A stretch of 64,000 nucleotides of DNA, taken from Panopea generosa. Its lineage: Eukaryota > Mollusca > Bivalvia > Adapedonta > Hiatellidae. The stretch's first letter is position 1, and the number at the start of each line of letters is the position of its first letter. The notes under the pieces were generated by a model that saw nothing but the letters and a program-made list of their open reading frames with translations, did no database searches and was not told the DNA's origin. Positions 47,868 to 59,325 of this stretch are shown here, piece after piece. The DNA lies in assembly GCA_029582155.1 (NCBI GenBank), contig CM055896.1, positions 29,462,373 to 29,526,372 of the forward strand, in the 5' to 3' direction. The position numbers were made by a program, and so were the translations under genes.

Positions 47868-48679
47868 TAATTCAGCAGGTTGGGATGATTGTAGTTTTTA
47901 TTTATAAAATAAGTAGATATCTACTTCTGGTTTGAATAGACAACTTGACGTTAGCATAGCACTAATCTTCACTTATCCCATTAAAAAACATCACATACAC
48001 TTTTGATTAAAATTACTGAAGTTACAACCTTTGTGCTATTTAATGAAATCTTGAATATTCGTCCCAATACAATATCAAATTCACTCCCATTTGGGAAGAT
48101 TACTGCACATCAGACTTGCTACTATGCTGTTATGCCATAACATGACCATGCATGGGCGTAGGGCCGTTTCAATTAGGGGGGAGGGAGGGGGGCTCCTACG
48201 CCAGTGTATGCATTCTTGCCAGTGTTGAAAAAGTGTTTTTCAGGAAATTCCAGTGTTTGAATAGTGTTATTCAGAATGGGAAAAAAAAGAATAATGCCCA
48301 TAGGTCTAGATCTCGTTTACAACTTTTGCCGGAGTACTGCGCACATGTATGCTAGTTGTTGTAAAGAGAATAAGGCTGTTCAGAATATTCACATGCTGCG
48401 TCTTTCAAACAACGTGCATGTCAGTACCTTTACCTGATTTAATGATGATGTTAATTATATTTTTGCAAACATATGATAATAGTCTATAATTTGATAAAGT
48501 AATGAATACACTTTGCCCTGATCTCGAATGCATCTGGATCTATATAATTCTGGAAAAAAATAATGGAAGAAGCAATTCTTTCCTATCAAAACATACGCGT
48601 CAAAGTAAACGTTACCACTGTAGTTTTCCACGATAATACGGTGTAGCGTGAGATCCTTCGGCCCCATGAAAAATGTCAG

Positions 48680-48710
48680 TGCGCATGCGCATAATCATTA
48701 GCACTTCCGG
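48680..48710. promoter_or_regulatory. NRF1 + ETS promoter-like site, copy 2
   Basis: TGCGCATGCGCA (48680-48691) and CACTTCCGG (48702-48710) are unchanged relative to copy 1. The minus-strand open frame next to it (to 48455) is also kept, with a few residue changes. Confidence 0.5.
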
Positions 48711-50469
48711 TGTGATAATCGTCAGACAACAAAAAATATTGTTAAAATAAACTTTTAAAATAGTCTATCTCGCCATTGGCACAGCTGCTCAGGTTGTACA
48801 ATGTCTACATAATTATGATGTTATAAGGTATCAGCACAATGGAGCGTTAGTGCATATCAAAGTACGTCTTCGAACGATTTTTATATTTTTTTTATTTGAT
48901 CGTCCTCTGCGTGCATACTCCATCCGCTTTTTTATGGGTGGATTTTCCGCACCGATTTCAGTGCGGAGACCAAAACACTCGTATTGATTAAAATACGTAA
49001 TATCATTAGCAAAACTCTTACCGGTTGTTAAAAAAAACTTTATATATGTCCATACCGTAAAAAAATCCACAAAACCGCACATTTAACACTTAAATAACTC
49101 AGTTTTTACATACAATCCTACTTTCAAATCGTGTTTGACAGTTATCACGTGACGCGCACCTTTCAAGTTGAATAGAAACACTGTGGATGGAAGCTCTACG
49201 CGGTAAATTGAAAGGCAATACTTATCAGGGTAGGCAAATACGCATTATATTCCGAGAAAGTGACATTACCTGTCACAGTGTGTATTCAAATTAGACAAAC
49301 CAATACTTGTGTTTTGACAAAAAAATGACAATATTCATCGCTATTAAAGTTTAATAAATATTATGTCTGTAACAGAAATGTTGCTTGTACTTTATAAGTA
49401 GAAAACGGATAATAAGATAGTTTACTGTGAACAAAATAGTGTTTAAACTAAATGCTGCCTGTACACTAACATTTCAGTTGGCAAATAATGCAGCCACACA
49501 CATGGCATTGTCTTTCTCCGCATTGCCTCGACTTTGGAATATCTGTTATTTTCATATTTTTTTTAATCGTCTGCTACCGTTTTCATTAGTGATCTTTTGT
49601 AAGTGTATTATTAGACCGACATAATGTTGTCCTCCTGCCAATATATCCTAAAACACTTTTAGGAGCTCATCAGTTAATGATAATATCTATGTCGGGTTTA
49701 TATACTTCCATGCCGAAAGTTAATCGTGTGTTCATAAATCTCTGGTAATCTTCTATCATAACCGTTGAACGTATAGTAAAAGAGTAAAACTTAATTTTCA
49801 AAAGATAACTACATGCGCCAATAGTACACAATGATAATTTTTTTACCATATTAACTTATGTACAACGTTAAGCCGATGTCAAAGAATTGACGCCAGTTCC
49901 TTGATGCATACGTGACTATTGAAAATAATCTTGTATAGTTCTAATGAATTATGGACAACAATACACTTATTAGCTCTAAATTGGTATCAATCCATATTGC
50001 AACTGAAACAAATATTGCTATAGCTTCGTCAGGGATCTGTGGGTTGAGTAATGCAATGCTTCAAGCACGGTTCTATGGTTAGAAATTGAATGATGCATAC
50101 GTTATTCATTATTTAAAATCATCATTAGGCATTCACAATATAAGAAACTTGTTTTACTGTTAGCTTATGACAATTCCCATTTCAACAACAATTTGATATA
50201 CTGCCAATAAATAGTTAGAATCATTAAAAATTGTGTGACCGATACATACGATATCAATTAGTTTAAAACTTAACAATAAATACCCAAACAGTCGTAGCTT
50301 GTCACCCAATGTTGCTCAGACGGACATCATTTAAAATAGTGAAAGCTGCTGAATATTATTGTATTTGATCACAACCCACTATAAATGGCAGACAAATCTG
50401 GATATTCATGTACAGACTTTAGTATCAACACTAAATGTTGTATGCATTCACATGTCTTTTCCACCAATA

Positions 50470-50620
50470 TACGCGGTGTTGCTAGATTTCTTGAATTTGC
50501 CCACCAATAAATGAAGATATTCTCAGTGTAGTGTCTAATATTTAACTATAGGCCTTGTCTTACTGATCTCACGGCTAGATTTTCTTGAATCTGCCCACCA
50601 ATAAATGAAGATATATTTAT
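50470..50620 (-). repeat. ~92-bp repeat, about 1.9 units, copy 2
   Basis: The counterpart of 18895-19050. Confidence 0.8.
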
Positions 50621-51757
50621 TTTTGCAGGCCCTACTATTGCATATTAGACATAGCTGTTTAGGCACCCAAAATAAACAACTTTGTCTAAAAGATATATTC
50701 TTTAATTCAAGTTTTTGCATTTACCCCTGATAATATACGCTACAAAACTACCAACAGCGCAAATCAATTTTCTAAAATTAGCTTTCTTGGAAAATCCGAG
50801 TTTGGCGTTACTTTTCGGGGCCAATAAATAACGTTTTCACAAGAATTGCATTCATTTTTTCATTTTAGCCTACTTTCTCTTTTAAACATGTATATACATA
50901 ACGACTGATTACTTATTTATTGTCATATCATGCTGCACACTCAAGGTCTGATTGTTCAAATTGCACATACACGTGTACGTGAAATGTCTATGCTTGGCCT
51001 TAATTTCTATCATAATATGAATCACATTGTGGACTTTAGGGGATTTCCCGCTACTGTGTGCGAATACGCCCCACGGATTATCGATTCTTCAACGTAGTTT
51101 AAATATATATAAAAAAAAGTAATTGCAGGTAGCAATGTTTAGATGTTAACAAAGACAGGGAAGTTTTAAAGTATCTGTAATTAGATCAATATTAGACTTA
51201 TTTATAAAGCAACATGGCAAGGTCGTTGATAACCAAACGGGTTACAGTCGAAGTAAAATAAATAAATTCAAACTAAACTTAAACTTTAAACTTTAAACTT
51301 TAAACTTAACCATACGGGTTAAATATACACAACAGCAAAGTCGTGAAAAAACATTTAAAACATATAGTAATATGACTACAGCTGACGATGGTATAACAAT
51401 ACATTGATATTTTCAGAAAAGGAACTAGGAAGAAATATGTGTCGAAAGTTTCACCATACAAATAAATACCATATAATAAACAGCGTGTTTTTTTTTATAT
51501 TCCCACATATATATATGGCTATAATCTAGTTCCAGGAAGACTTCCCGGTATGTGTCAGTGCCGATTTTATACGCCACAATACAATCAGAACGATTAACCT
51601 ATATACCCCAGGTAGTAAACAGTCGGATAGTGTTACGGAGAGTATTTATAGTTCAATAAAGAGCTAGATTCATACAAGCTAATTAGCTTTTTTCTGAATC
51701 CCAATTCTTAGAATTGCTTGTCATTTATGAATTGCAAATGTTATTTAATATACTATA

Positions 51758-53898
51758 CTATACAACATACCAATCTCCTTCATACACAGCTGCAATGTAG
51801 TCTCCTGTATTGTAAGGTGTAACTGTTGAATTGGATTTTATAATATTTGTACTGTTCGATTTCTGTGTGTCACGTACAGTCCACGAGTCACATATACGAT
51901 CGCTAATACATTCATCGCAGTAACACGACGTTTCGCGTGTACACAAGTGTTCGTCAATATTAATCCTGACTGCATGTAACTGCAATGTACCCTTGACTGG
52001 TGCCATTTCTACTTGTTGCAATTTTAATGCCATGGCTTCGCATTCTTCTTTTGTGACAAAGAAGAACTTCACACCTTTCATGGTTGAAGTGGCTGCCCAA
52101 TTCATGAAGTCCTCTGCATCTTGTATTGTGCACTTTCCTGAACGCACTGCTTCGTCAGCTAGGCGCTTTACGGTACCCCCGAGCCCATCACACACATTTT
52201 TGCCGTGCCCCGCTTCATAATAGTTCCATGTGGCGTGACAACCATACTCACTCTCATGGTTGACAATCGCATTGAAAATGAACCTATTTCGATATTGCGA
52301 CGTTGGACTGTCCGTCCAGTAATGAACATACTGTATTTCGTCGCAGCAAGGCAAATTGATTTCTTTATCAAACAGTCTCTGGACAATAGCCAAAACTGTA
52401 CTTGAGGAATGAGACATACTGTCAGAGACTGCGACGTAACTTTTGTGCTGTAGACTTTCATCTTCTCCCCGGAAGTAAATCACCATTGGATGCAGAGTTA
52501 CTTGTGATGAGTTCCAGTATGCCGACTGGATCTCATCAGCAGTTTTGCAAGAGTAATTCTCTGCAAAATCTATATGTATCACTATTTCATTTTCTGGCAG
52601 GACTTCTTTAAGTACCCTGGTTTGTTTGTACTGGGTTTTCATGGTATGGTACTTCACCTTAAAAGCAGCTACCTCTTTCAGCCAATCTTCATATAATTTA
52701 TCTCTGTCTACTGATTCGCATACGATTTTCATTTCCATTTAAAATAGACAACTGTTTCTTGGAACTGTGATTTTTCAACTGTCAATTCACTTTGAATAAA
52801 CGTTTCCGGATTTTGTGGAATGCAATTCCTGATTTCCGCATCATTTGCAATTTTAGTGCCAGATTCTGATGTTTTGCGCACAGGCACATATTTCTACTCA
52901 GGCAACTAGTCAACTGAATGTGCTTGGGTCTCATTCTGCAAAACATTGACAAAGACAATTTGTGTTCTTGATGTTTAGCCAGATACTTCTGGTGAAGGTT
53001 TGCTGTGTAATCAGTGAAAACACAGGTTTGAATCTTTCCTTCTTTGCATTTTGTAGCATCTCTCTTACCTGGCTGAATCCTATAGTTATCTTCCCTTTCA
53101 AGAAACTCGGTAACACTTTCCTGAAGTTTCAGCTGTGTTCTCCGCCTCCTGACTTTGGTGAAATTAACACCATTTTTAATAATATTGGATAGTTTGTGTC
53201 TATTAACATTAAGTTCTGTGGCCAGTTTTGAAATGCAGCGGTACTTTCTAATTACTTCACCAGCTACCGTAGCGTACATACCATTTCTATGTCTTTTGTC
53301 GCCGTTCTTTGAACCAATTTTCATGTGATGTAGTAGTACATTTCCAAACAACAGCTGCTTTCTTACTTGTGTCCCTTTAGTGCCAGATGACGACATAAAC
53401 ATTGCAGTTTTCCTCCTTGGAGTCAAAATGTTAGATTTTGACTTTGAAAGCCTTTGTAATTTTCTTTGTAAGGTTTTGACTTTCTTCTTTGTTTCATATT
53501 ATCTCGAAGGACCTTCTTAAGCTTTACGTTTGCTGTCCTAAGGGCTCTGCTCAACCTTTTCCTGGGTCCATTTCTTCTGTTTGGAAATTTAACAATTAGA
53601 CGACACGATTCAACAATTAGACGACGCGATTCTTGAGTGCCATATCCACTTGTACTTTCATCCATCTGATCATCAAATTCAACTTCATTGTTTTTTTTAT
53701 CCTCTTAGATCGGCGATGTTTCTGCACACGTGCTTTTATCTTTTCATTATTCTTCTTTCTCTCTGAGGTTGACAACTGTGATGCTGGTTTATAGTACCTC
53801 TGTTGCCTTCTGCGTTCCATTTGGAGGAACATCTCACCGTCTAAAGACTTTTTGCGCTGTCGGTAACGTCTCTGTATCTCGGCTCGTGAAAGCGGCAT
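51758..53898 (-). pseudogene. Broken gene, basic N-terminus plus D-D-E/D-like nuclease domain
   Basis: The minus strand starts at an ATG (53898) right after an acceptor-like gtatgtttcag, with MPLSRAEIQRRYRQRKKS and a very basic stretch that resembles a bZIP basic region. Four overlapping frames follow in order: 53617-53898, 53423-53665, 52782-53426 and 51758-52738. The changes of frame (one at an A8 run near 53696) could be decay or assembly indels. The third frame has a helix-turn-helix-like LATELNVNRHKLSNIIKNG. The last, 326 residues from its own ATG, has HIDFAENYSC, VHYWTDSPTSQYRNRF and AGHGKNVCDGLGGTVKR. The spacing suggests an RNase-H-fold acidic triad. I recall similar unnamed proteins in fish, cnidarians and molluscs. 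The end (EGDW) coincides with a donor (gtatgt at 51770), so a further exon is likely. It is a candidate transposase, not proven. Confidence 0.6.
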
Positions 53899-53900
53899 TC

Positions 53901-55175
53901 TGAAACATACGTTACCCAAACTAGATAAGGGTAATACCAGATAAAATATTTGAAACACAGTTTCATACTTATGCAAATTGCATGCAACTAATGAGTAATA
54001 TGTATTCTATGGAATAATTTTGATTTTAGTTCTTAATAATCATTATTAAAAAAACAAATGTTGATATTTTAACAGTCTCTCAAAGTTTTCAACGATGGTA
54101 CATTTTCCACAATAAAAATAATGGCAACAAGTTTCTTGTAAGTTTTTAGTCAATAAAATATAATAAGTATACACAAAACAATTATACGAACCCTTGATAT
54201 TGTTGTAATTTCAAAATTATTATAGTCAGAAAGAGATAGTTATATGTTGAAACATACGTTACCAAAAGAAACGTAAGTTTCATTACCTTTGACGAACCTT
54301 TTTCTGTACAAAGTGTCTTGAGTACGAATTTGCATTGTTTACTTACATAGAAAAATACATCAACAGCTTTAAAAACAAATAACTACACATAAAACGATCT
54401 TAATAGTGAAGATATATGTTCTTACCTGACATGAGGGTATTACAGGATAAATCTCTACGTAATAGTTTCGTTTCTCTTCAAAAATTAAATTGTTAGCGCC
54501 TTGAAATCACAGTAGCCATTTTCTTGATGACGTCATTGTACAATAAAACTGGGATCCAATACAGTCTAACCAGGAAATTATCCGTACTTCATCAGATGGT
54601 GTATTCTTGGCTACGTATGTTTCATAACGTATGTTACATTTCAACTTTGCAATGCTGTTAAACATGACTGAGTAGGTGCTTTGCAAAGCCGTTGCACATG
54701 GTTAATATATTAGTCTCGAAGAATAATATCTGAGAGTAGTATATATATAGGTCTAACAGTGACCTTTAAATCCCATGTAACGTATGTTTCATTCTTAAAT
54801 GTAGACGCTATTTTTTTCAGTCAAAATCGAAAATACTAAAAATATGCACTTATTGTATCAGATCTGAAGTTAACTCCATAAATGTCAATATATTTATTAT
54901 TGTTTGAAGCAGAATTCATCGGAAATTTACCTTTCTGTGTAATCTTCACACTAATGCCAAAAGAGGAATCACTTTTTTACAGAAGTTTGGCGACATCCGA
55001 TAATTTAGTAAAGTAACGCGGTTAAGTCCTAAAACAGCATAATGGCTAAGCGTACATGTTCAACAAATATAGTTTATTCATATCAAAAGCACGAAAAGGC
55101 CACGAGTATCGAATATTTAATGTCATAAAGTTCTGAAGTTGAAAAATTAAAGTGGCGACAGTGACGTATGTTACG
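53901..55175. promoter_or_regulatory. Six copies of a near-palindrome upstream of the broken gene
   Basis: GTAAC(A/G)TA(C/T)GTT(A/T)C-type motifs occur near 53901, 54248, 54613, 54625, 54777 and 55161, on both strands, within 1.3 kb of the gene's 5' side. Iterated dyads next to a nuclease-like gene are typical of transposase binding sites or self-regulation. I found none at the other edge of the module. Confidence 0.55.
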
Positions 55176-56274
55176 TTTTACAGTATTTTAGGCACCAGTG
55201 TGTCAATATTACACAACATATTAAACTAAAAGACCATGTCCCAGGTTGCCTACATCGGCATCAACAATAAGATAATCATATTGGTACATAAAACCTTTCT
55301 GATAAGGAAATACCCTTTGGAACATCAATTGGCTCGTTTTATTGAGAAATAGCGTCTTAGTGAGACGCAGTGTTGAAAGACAATACAATTCATTCACAAA
55401 TATGTTTACGGTACGTTTACCAGGGGAAATCAGTCTCAGTGGGGGTATGTTTGCAATGACTTGCATACACAATATCGGTGATACAAAACAACACCCATTG
55501 TTAGCGCCAAGGTAACTTACACCTTGTTATTATTGGAGTATGTTTACAAATAGCGTTTAGGCATGTAGGATACATGCGGCATTTTTGCTCTACCTTTTTA
55601 CTGTATAAGGTGTAACCCCACCATTGATTTTTGTTCTTTATTCTATAGTAAATAATAAAAGTTTGAAGGCTTGTCATTCATAGAGAGTCCCAAATGAAAG
55701 AAGTGAAACCTACATTTTACTGTTTGTCAACCTCTGCACTATCAAAATATGATGAGATAAGTAGGGTTCATGTGTCATATAAGAGATTTTTTTATGCTTA
55801 GTGTGTACACTGGTGACAAAGTGAAAGTAGACTTCCGAAATCATGAATTCATACCCCAATTTCCAAGCATCATTTTTTTTTTCTAAATTCACAATTCAAA
55901 CATGACAATGCTATCAAAATGTTCAAAATACATCAATAATGCCATTCATATAAAAAAAATGAGCATTAAAATAAGGAAAATGCATTTTTAAAGAAGAAGA
56001 ATTGAGGACTATTTATAACCGCCATTATGCGACTACCCCACGGAAGCACTTCCTTTTTGCAATGGTGGCACTATGCCTATAAGTAACAAAATAGTACACA
56101 ATAAAATAGCCAAATTGGCAATACATGTACATTTATTGTGAATACAATATAAGCGCATCACATGTGACAATAAAACATCCAATTCAACAACGACAACAAA
56201 GGCTTGTTTACTGTTTATATGTCGTGCCGACGTAAAGTAAAATTTATTTTTTATTTAATTTCATTTGTCAACTA

Positions 56275-56460
56275 TAACAATAACAAACAAAAACAACAGC
56301 GGTAACATCTACAACAACATCAAATGTTACAACAACAGCAACAACAGTAACAGCAGCAGTAACAGCTACAACAACATCATCAGTTACAACAATAACAACA
56401 ACAATAACAACATCAACATAGAAAATAGCAGCAGCAGCAACAGGCACAAAACGGCAACAG
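56275..56460. repeat. CAA/CAG-rich low-complexity tract
   Basis: The counterpart of 24923-25080. Open frames on both strands are artefacts. Confidence 0.85.
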
Positions 56461-56654
56461 TTAAATATCCAAAAGGACACTGTTGAAGCTATACTGGTTG
56501 CCGTGAGAGGGTATGGGCTTGACTAGTAGCTATGTATACGTTTTGTATACAACCGAGCCGGACGGGTGATTATTGTACTAGTTTTTTTTTCAATGATCTT
56601 AATCTCCATTATTTTATGTATCTTTCTTGTCAACTTAATGTTTTATCTTAGTAA

Positions 56655-57000
56655 AATATTGGACACTATACTGAGAATATCTTCATTTATTGGTTGACAT
56701 ATAGAAATCTAGCCATGAGATCTGTATTAGACAGGGCCTATAGTTAAATACTAGACACTATACTGAGAATATCTTCATTTATTGATTGACATATGTATAG
56801 AAATCTAGCCGTGAGATCTATAAGACAGGGTCTATTGTTACATATTAGATACTATACTGATAATAACTTCATTTATTGGTTGACATATAAAAATCTAGCC
56901 ATGAGATCTGTAAAACAAGGCCTATAGTTACATATTATACACTATACTGAGAATAACTTCATTTATTGGTTGGCAGATTCAAGAAATCTAGCCGTGACTT
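56655..57000 (+). repeat. ~92-bp repeat, about 4 units, copy 2
   Basis: The counterpart of 25300-25650, inverted relative to 50470-50620. Confidence 0.85.
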
Positions 57001-57264
57001 AGTCCAGAGTGTCCTCAAAAAGGAAAAAATTGGAAATTACAAAAATGTTTTCCGAAGAATCGGTGTCATATTTGTTCATATTTGGCTTAAAGATAAGTAT
57101 TAAGTCGTTAATATTTATAGTTAGGGGACTTAGAATGTTACATAAGGATACTATGAGAAAAGAGAACATTCTCATTTCTATTATTATCAGATTCATTTTA
57201 TTATCATTATTATCATCGTACTTTTATTTAAATGACTATATATTGTTATTAGCATCATCATCAG

Positions 57265-57366
57265 CAGTGGTAGTAGTAGAAGTAGTAGTAGTAGTAGTAG
57301 TAGTGGTAGTAGAAGTAGTAGTAGTAGTAGTAGTAGTCGTAGTAGTAGTAGTAGTAGTAGTAGTAA
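57265..57366. repeat. Interrupted (TAG)n microsatellite
   Basis: TAG array with a few GTAGAAG and GTCG interruptions. Confidence 0.93.
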
Positions 57367-58127
57367 CTTATACCGATATGTTTGAAATGCACAGCTGCCA
57401 AAAAAGAAAAATAAGTGTGTCATTTTCATTATTTTATCTCGATAATCATTTACTTTTATTATTATCATTTTATTATCATTTTCATTATTATTTGAATTAA
57501 TTTAAATTATCATTTAATTTAATATTGAATGAAGGTCTCTCCAAAGAGTCCTTTTTTTATTTCGCGTCTCCCAAGCACATCGGAAATTTAAATAAAACAA
57601 AAGCTCTCAATCGTCTAACTGCCTTAAAATTCATTGTATATCTCCTATAAACGACAGAGTATAAAAAAGTAATAAACTAGATGCAATATTAACTGTAAAT
57701 TTATTTAGATTAATATTATATAAATTTGTCTTACAATTCTCATGACTGATTAATTAGTTGATCGGAACTGAAACAGTTAATAAATGAAACTGAAATGACG
57801 TATTTTTTTTTTATTTTTACGTCATTTTGTAGTAAATTAAAAACTGACGTCATTTGTGTTCGGTTTCAACGCATAAACTTTTATTGAGAAAATAATGACA
57901 GGTGTTCTACCGTTCGTGCCGGATGTTGACGTTTCTATGGCCAGTTACTTATCTCCTGTACTAAAGAGCGTCCTACGAAAAACTTACGAACTTTTTTTTT
58001 CTAAGGCGTACGCAAAAACTTACGTTGATGTTCGTGAAACGCAAAATGAATATCGTTACTTTTTTCGTAAGTTAAAAACTTACAATAATTTTTTGCGTAA
58101 GTTTAAGATGCTTCGTGAAACGGCACC

Positions 58128-58270
58128 CAGCTCATTCCAAAAAACTTGATGTGAGCAAGTTTGCCAGTTACTTGCGGGAAGGGTGGTGGCTCTACTCCGG
58201 TTCGTCCATATAAAACTGGATATGCCATTACATAACCTGAAATGTTTAAAAAAACGGTGTTAAACCCTAT
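58128..58270 (+). repeat. Group B SINE body, right of giant element copy 2
   Basis: It continues the SINE begun at 42949: CTCATTCCAAAAAACTTGAT, GTTTGCCAGTTACTTGCGGG, AAAACTGGATATGCCATTAC and GGTGTTAAACCC, then a (TA)n tail. Confidence 0.88.
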
Positions 58271-58659
58271 TAATATATTGTATATATATATATATCGGTA
58301 TTTTTTTTAAAGAAGACATACAAATAGATCTATAAACAGTGTGTACATACAGTTTTACTTGTTAAAAACGAAATGGTATTTTTTGTTGACTAATATCATT
58401 TTTCAATATGCACTCACTTCTTCTTTCTAACGAAATACATAGCTTGATTGTTGAACCAGAACGTTACGTTTATAAACGTTAAATACACACATAACTTGTT
58501 TAATCAGTAGATAGAGATTTTTATAACATTTAATACTTATGCTGTAACGCAGGTGTTTGCTTTTGAGTTGATAATGAATTTGTTATACAATAATTTTCAA
58601 ACAAAGGTTAGTTTATACTACATGCAATTTATCTTAGCTCGATTGTTAATATGAACCGC
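58271..58659. other. No gene recognised
   Basis: AT-rich DNA. Confidence 0.5.
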
Positions 58660-58772
58660 TATCGAGTCCGCTTCCTGAGTGTTGTTTTATGAGAGGCATC
58701 GGTCGAGCGGGGGATTGAACCTGCAAGCTCTGGCGTGAGAGGCAAACACTCTATCCATTACACTTCCAACTT
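58660..58772 (-). repeat. tRNA-like sequence, probably a SINE head
   Basis: On the minus strand GTAATGGATAGAGTGTTTGC, CTCTCACGCC and GCAGGTTCAATCCCCCGC resemble tRNA A and B boxes. An extended non-tRNA body seems to follow (CTCATAAAACAACACTCAGG). A true tRNA gene is less likely because the cloverleaf does not close well by eye. Confidence 0.45.
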
Positions 58773-59099
58773 ATGCTACACGACATGCTAGTTTGTGCAT
58801 AATATTTATACCAAGTTACTGAAACCGATAATGCCTGGCATCTAATTCATTACATTACATAATTAGTATATACGAGTACATGCACGTTCATAGTACACTT
58901 TAATGGAATCGAACATTAACGCCCCCCTAGAAAAAAGTGTTCTAAGGTGCCATGTATGAAAAAAAGTGTCAGCTATATTTCAGTTTTATAAATTTTCATA
59001 CGATATGATAAAGATTTTTATCAATTTTTAAATGTTCATAATATTTTATTTTAAAACTAGCACAATAATTTGTTTAAAACCTGTTAATAATTACTTAGA

Positions 59100-59325
59100 T
59101 ATGAATGAGGCTTAACGCCATTATCAGCACGTATCATATACATGGCATATCTAGTTTAATCGGTGGAGGAAGACCTCAGTATGAATAGAACCACCGTCCT
59201 TCCGCATGTAACTGGCACTCTTTCTTACATAAAGTTTTTGGAGCGAACGGGACTCGAACCTACGACGTTAAGTAGCGGTGAGAGATCTTGAGATGGCGCT
59301 TTAGACCACTCGGCCACGGAGGACC
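59100..59325 (-). repeat. tRNA-derived SINE, group B, full length
   Basis: On the minus strand it begins GTCCTCCGTGGCCGAGTGG, TCTAAAGCGCCATCTCAAG. The B box is GTAGGTTCGAGTCCCG. The body has TTTATGTAAGAAAGAGTGCC and AGTTACATGCGGAAGGACGG, and the 3' end is GGCGTTAAGCCTC. Confidence 0.88.

Larger units (their letters stand above)
51662..55356 (-). other. Gene module unique to copy 2
   Basis: This 3.7-kb block replaces 22950-24008 of copy 1. It holds one broken gene on the minus strand (51758-53898) and about 1.4 kb of non-coding DNA upstream of it that is studded with a near-palindromic motif. I could not find inverted repeats at the block's own edges, so it is not clearly a separate insertion. 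It may be the original engine of the giant element, lost from copy 1. Confidence 0.65.
43022..58127 (+). mobile_element. Giant PIF/Harbinger-like DNA transposon, copy 2
   Basis: It starts GGTGCCGTTTCACGAAAC and ends with the near-perfect reverse complement, with one changed base just inside. A perfect 3-bp duplication CAG (43019-43021, 58128-58130) and an otherwise uninterrupted SINE on both sides define the insertion exactly. The order of parts matches copy 1. Specific to this copy are a 395-base segment with a (TA)n run (45138-45533), longer palindromic arrays, and the 3.7-kb gene module at 51662-55356. It is about 15.1 kb, much larger than usual for Harbinger-type elements (a few kb). No Harbinger-type nuclease or Myb-like partner was recognised, so the assignment is from the ends. 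Confidence 0.87.

Noticed and set aside
51993-53192. Plus-strand frames opposite the nuclease-like gene
   Set aside because: They are antisense shadows. The conserved blocks are on the minus strand.
11981-58127. Polinton or other capsid-bearing element as an explanation for the 15-kb size
   Set aside because: No DNA polymerase, integrase, packaging or capsid-like frame is visible. The terminal repeats are only ~22 bases and the duplication is 3 rather than 6 bases.
11981-58127. Plain segmental duplication of one locus
   Set aside because: The flanks of the two copies are unrelated (minisatellite versus SINE), and both copies stop at the same terminal inverted repeats.
57895-58149. Open frame reading through the right end of giant copy 2
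   Set aside because: It runs across the terminal repeat into the SINE, so it is a shadow of the CTTACG-rich end rather than a gene.
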